Assembly: GCA_947501685.1 (NCBI GenBank)
Contig: CANMWQ010000006.1
Span: forward strand, 62,001-126,000
Direction: 5' to 3'
Source of the DNA: an uncultured Litoreibacter sp.
Lineage (GTDB): Bacteria > Pseudomonadota > Alphaproteobacteria > Rhodobacterales > Rhodobacteraceae
Length of the DNA stretch: 64,000 nucleotides
Made by a program: the position numbers and the translations under genes. The notes below the pieces were generated by a model. It made no database searches and was not told the DNA's origin. It saw nothing but the letters and a program-made list of their open reading frames with translations. Positions 61,583-64,000 of the stretch are shown one piece after another. Within the stretch, counting starts at the first letter, position 1; every line of letters begins with the position of its first letter.

Positions 61583-61614
61583 GCGGCGGCGCGCCGACGC
61601 GAGCGCGCCGCTGC
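61583..61614. terminator. GC-rich hairpin between convergent ubiK and MAPEG genes
   Basis: GCGGCGGCGCGC (61583-61594) pairs with GCGCGCCGCTGC (61603-61614), a 12-bp stem with one mismatch and an 8-base loop. There is no T-run, so it is a weak intrinsic terminator; it may stall polymerase or protect 3' ends of both transcripts. Confidence 0.5.
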
Positions 61615-61625
61615 CAAATGAGCCG

Positions 61626-62027
61626 TCAGACGGTGCTCAGTAGCCGCAGCGCCATGATGATCGTGCAGCCCCATCCGATGGCAAATGTCACTGTGCGCAG
61701 CGGCGCGACGCCAGCCACATAGAAGACGAAATGCGCCAGCCGGGCAAAGAAATAGACCACGGCGGCGGTTGCCGTCGCGGCGGTGCTCACTTCCAGCAAA
61801 CCCACCAGCAATGCCACCGGGGCGAAGACCACGAGGTTTTCGACAGCGTTGGCGTGCGCTTTGCGGGCGCGCGTGGCCCAGGCCGCGTCAAAGTCGCGCC
61901 CTCCATTGGGGTCGGTCAGTGCGGCCACAAGACCCACTTGGCCGATCAGTTTCAGGATATAGGGCAGCCACAGGCAGGCGGTCATCACCACGGTCAGGGT
62001 CAGCCAGTAAAGTTCGGGGGAATTCAT
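61626..62027 (-). CDS. MAPEG family membrane protein
   Basis: A 133-aa protein with four membrane segments of the MAPEG fold (Membrane-Associated Proteins in Eicosanoid and Glutathione metabolism). Marks: YWLTLTVVMTACLWLPY, RARKAHANAVENLVVFAPV and YFFARLAHFVFYVAGV. GGAGG lies ahead of the ATG at 62027. Eukaryotic relatives are glutathione transferases or leukotriene synthases; bacterial members are undefined. It is divergent from an HxlR regulator, a usual sign that the regulator controls it. Confidence 0.88.
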   Translation of the reverse strand: MNSPELYWLTLTVVMTACLWLPYILKLIGQVGLVAALTDPNGGRDFDAAWATRARKAHANAVENLVVFAPVALLVGLLEVSTAATATAAVVYFFARLAHFVFYVAGVAPLRTVTFAIGWGCTIIMALRLLSTV

Positions 62028-62129
62028 GTCGTGCCTCCTCAAGGATTGATACGCGCAGCATAGGCTTGTAGAGGCTCTGCCGTAAGTAAGCACAAACCCG
62101 ACCCATACTACCCTATTGGATACCGCCCT

Positions 62130-62516
62130 ATGCGAAAGCAGCGCCACGACCCTGAACAACTTGAGCATTGCCCGATGGAGGCAACGCTGGACCTGATCGG
62201 CGGCAAGTGGAAAGGCGCGATCCTGTTTCGGCTGAGCGAGCGGACCCTGCGCTTCAACGAATTGGGACGGCTGTTCTACAAAATTACGCCACGCAGCCTG
62301 ACCAAGCAGCTGCGCGAGCTGGAAGCCGACGGGCTGGTGCATCGCGAAATCTATGCCGAGGTGCCGCCGAAGGTAGAATACAGTCTGACCGAAAAGGGCA
62401 AGACACTGGCCCCCGTTCTGGCCGCGCTCAAGACATGGGGCGAGGTCGAGGTGCTGGCGCCTCTCAAGGCGCAAGCGCAGGCGAAGGCAAAGCGTGGCGA
62501 CGGCTCGGCCGAATAG
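62130..62516 (+). CDS. HxlR family transcriptional regulator
   Basis: A 128-aa winged helix-turn-helix regulator: EHCPMEATLDLIGGKWKGAI, with the family Cys near residue 14, then LRFNELGRLFYKITPRSLTK and VHREIYAEVPPKVEYSLTEK. The Cys resembles the redox or reactive-carbonyl sensing Cys of the YodB/HypR subclass. It is divergent from the MAPEG gene with about 100 bases between, the expected place of its operator. A terminator follows at 62536. Confidence 0.9.
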   Translation: MRKQRHDPEQLEHCPMEATLDLIGGKWKGAILFRLSERTLRFNELGRLFYKITPRSLTKQLRELEADGLVHREIYAEVPPKVEYSLTEKGKTLAPVLAALKTWGEVEVLAPLKAQAQAKAKRGDGSAE

Positions 62517-62535
62517 CGGTCTCGCGCGCGCGCAT

Positions 62536-62569
62536 GAAAAAAGGGCGACCCCACAAGGTGTCGCCCTTT
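62536..62569. terminator. Bidirectional intrinsic terminator between hxlR-like and aqpZ genes
   Basis: AAAGGGCGAC (62540-62549) pairs perfectly with GTCGCCCTTT (62560-62569), a 10-bp stem with a 10-base loop, and an A-run on the left. The short T-run on the right is part of the stem. It serves the convergent HxlR-type and aquaporin genes. Confidence 0.75.
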
Positions 62570-62590
62570 GTTGATTGCTACGGCGTGAGG

Positions 62591-63316
62591 TTACGCCTTG
62601 GCGTCAACTTTCACATCCGTGTCCGGGGCCACTTCGGCGTCCAGCATGCCTGTTTTGAACAAGATACCCGCCGCAGCACCGCCGATCATGGGGGCCACGA
62701 TGAAGAGCCAAAGCTGCGCCATCGCCGTACCACCCGAGAAGAGCGCCGGTCCAATGGAGCGCGCAGGGTTCACCGACACGCCGGTCACGTTGATGCCCAC
62801 GATATGGATCACCACCAGCATCAGGCCAATGCCCAAACCCGCGATTGCGGTGGCCGCCCCTTGGCCGGTCGAGCCAAGGATCACGACGACAAAGAGGAAG
62901 GTCGCCACAATCTCGAAGATAAAGGCGGAGATCAGGCCGTATTCGCCCAGATATCCCTCGCCCCAGCCATTGGAGCCGTAGCCGCCGTCATAGCCGCCGA
63001 TCTTGCCGCTCATGATGAGCACCAGCATCAATGCGCCAATGATGGCACCCGCCACTTGAGCGACCCAGTATTTGATCATCTCGCCGCTTTCCATGCGGCC
63101 CGCGAGCATCGCGCCCAGCGACACGGCGGGGTTGATGTGGCAGCCTGAAACGGCGCCGATCCCGTAAGCCATGCCGATCAGCGCAAGGCCAAAGGCAAGG
63201 CTGATGCCAACGAGGCCCGGACCCAGATCCGGGTTAACAGTGGCCAGAACGGCTGAGCCGCAGCCCAGAAAGACCAGTGTGAAAGTGCCGATAAACTCGG
63301 CGAGCATCTTATTCAT
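62591..63316 (-). CDS. aqpZ: Aquaporin Z-type water channel
   Basis: A 241-aa MIP-family channel with six membrane segments. Both NPA boxes are present: SGCHINPAVSLG and VSVNPARSIGPALF. The aromatic/arginine filter (His and Arg near the second NPA) fits a water-selective pore. The ATG at 63316 follows GGAGGGGA; an upstream in-frame extension has no family match. A Gly/Tyr-rich loop (GGYDGGYGSNGWGEG) at the third to fourth segment is an insertion. It converges with the HxlR gene. Confidence 0.95.
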   Translation of the reverse strand: MNKMLAEFIGTFTLVFLGCGSAVLATVNPDLGPGLVGISLAFGLALIGMAYGIGAVSGCHINPAVSLGAMLAGRMESGEMIKYWVAQVAGAIIGALMLVLIMSGKIGGYDGGYGSNGWGEGYLGEYGLISAFIFEIVATFLFVVVILGSTGQGAATAIAGLGIGLMLVVIHIVGINVTGVSVNPARSIGPALFSGGTAMAQLWLFIVAPMIGGAAAGILFKTGMLDAEVAPDTDVKVDAKA

Positions 63317-63605
63317 TGGGTGTCCCCTCCCATTGAGATTACGTAATAAAGTTCTCGTGAGCGCACCATAGCGAGGGGGGATCAGCGCAATCATGGGGAA
63401 TAAACCGCGAGATATGACAGTAATCACGCCATCTTAAACCACGGCGCAAAGGGGAGCGCGCGTGGCCATGTACCCATTTGAGAGCGGCCAGGCTGCTCTC
63501 GTCGCCGGGGCTCGGGCGGCTCAAAAACAAATGCGCGACCGTGCGGCCTGACCCCTTGTGCGCGGGGGCAGCGCGGCTAGTTTAGGGACAAAGGAGACTC
63601 TCCGC

Positions 63606-64000
63606 ATGACCACCAATCCGCTTCTCGCCCCTTGGACCACCCGGTTCGAGCTGCCGCCTTTTGATGCTATTTCCGACGATGATTTCGAGCCCGCCTTTGC
63701 GCAGGCGCTCACGGAGGCGCGGGGGCAGTTGGCGGCCATCGCCGACAATCCGGAGCCTGCAACATTTGCCAATACAATCGACGCGCTGGCGCTGATGGGC
63801 GAGGGGATGGAGAAGGCGCTGTCGCCGTTTTACCTGCTGGCAGGCGTGGATTCGAACCCCAAACGCGAGGAATTGATGCGGGCGTTTTCGCCCAAGCTGG
63901 CCGCGTGGGGATCAGAGGTGATGATGAACCGGGCGCTGGCGGCACGCATCGAAACCCTCTGGGAGGCGCGTGACAGCCTTGGCCTGAGCGACGAACAGCA
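63606..64000 (+). CDS. M3 family metallopeptidase (oligopeptidase), N-terminal part only
   Basis: The first 131 residues of a gene running off the right edge. TTNPLLAPWTTRFELPPFDA and ISDDDFEPAFAQALTEARGQ, then ATFANTIDALALMGEG and YLLAGVDSNPKREELM, match the N-terminal helical domain of oligopeptidase A / peptidyl-dipeptidase Dcp. The HEXXH zinc site lies beyond the window. AGGAGA is nine bases before the ATG. Such enzymes degrade peptide fragments in the cytoplasm. Which of the two family names applies cannot be decided from the N-terminus. Confidence 0.85.
   Translation, partial: MTTNPLLAPWTTRFELPPFDAISDDDFEPAFAQALTEARGQLAAIADNPEPATFANTIDALALMGEGMEKALSPFYLLAGVDSNPKREELMRAFSPKLAAWGSEVMMNRALAARIETLWEARDSLGLSDEQ

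Overview
The window is a compact, GC-rich chromosomal stretch of an alphaproteobacterium, most likely a member of the Rhodobacteraceae (Roseobacter group). Pointers are an RpoH2-type heat-shock sigma factor, Hsp20 followed by a DUF1150 protein, methylmalonyl-CoA epimerase followed by DUF1467, two Hint-domain proteins, a bifunctional ATP sulfurylase/APS kinase, a lone Flp-type pilin, and the order LppC/LpoA-like lipoprotein - rsmI - yraN - gshB. Genes are densely packed on both strands with many 1-8 base stop/start overlaps. No tRNA, rRNA, CRISPR array, transposase or phage structural gene was seen.

Layout. 1-3416: tsaB (partial), a GFA enzyme and an Nfu Fe-S protein behind a probable Irr box, then a universal stress protein, a Hint protein, a rhodanese and a 27-aa membrane peptide coupled to ilvE. 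3413-12745: ilvE, a drug/metabolite transporter, trpS, a rhomboid-like protein without catalytic residues, murJ-glnD, and an LpoA-like lipoprotein. 12856-18710: rsmI, yraN, gshB, comM, a glutathione transferase with a cysteine-rich tail, and a cobalamin pair. 18811-25891: rpoH2, coaBC-dut-thiF/moeB-like, ybjN, proC-csaA-2-hydroxyacid dehydrogenase, tdk. 26036-29071: an accessory, visibly AT-richer segment with two small DNA-binding-type proteins, a truncated gene remnant, a cytosine-5 DNA methyltransferase and, overlapping its stop, a GIY-YIG nuclease gene broken by one in-frame TGA. 29068-46369: carB, two GT87 membrane glycosyltransferases around a CPBP protease, cfa, aspS, a Flp pilin, GNAT, a response regulator, mce, and topA with a coupled 54-aa membrane protein. 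46549-64000: lipase, purEK, hsp20, a MarR-like/ATP sulfurylase/APS kinase in-frame fusion, trxB/lrp, a second Hint protein, a TPR-sulfotransferase, lgt-midA-pgeF, ubiK, a MAPEG/HxlR pair, aqpZ and the start of an M3 peptidase.

How the parts relate. Several genes concern redox and thiol chemistry (gshB, glutathione transferase, GFA, trxB, rhodanese, Nfu) and stress (rpoH2, hsp20, UspA). The ATP sulfurylase/APS kinase makes the PAPS that the TPR-sulfotransferase about 4 kb away would consume.

The most unusual items are the decayed methyltransferase/GIY-YIG pair next to a truncated gene, the MarR-like extension fused in frame to ATP sulfurylase, two stop/start-coupled micro-membrane proteins, and a 106-bp tandem repeat whose core recurs inverted 6 kb away. 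All assignments are from reading the sequence; no database search was possible.
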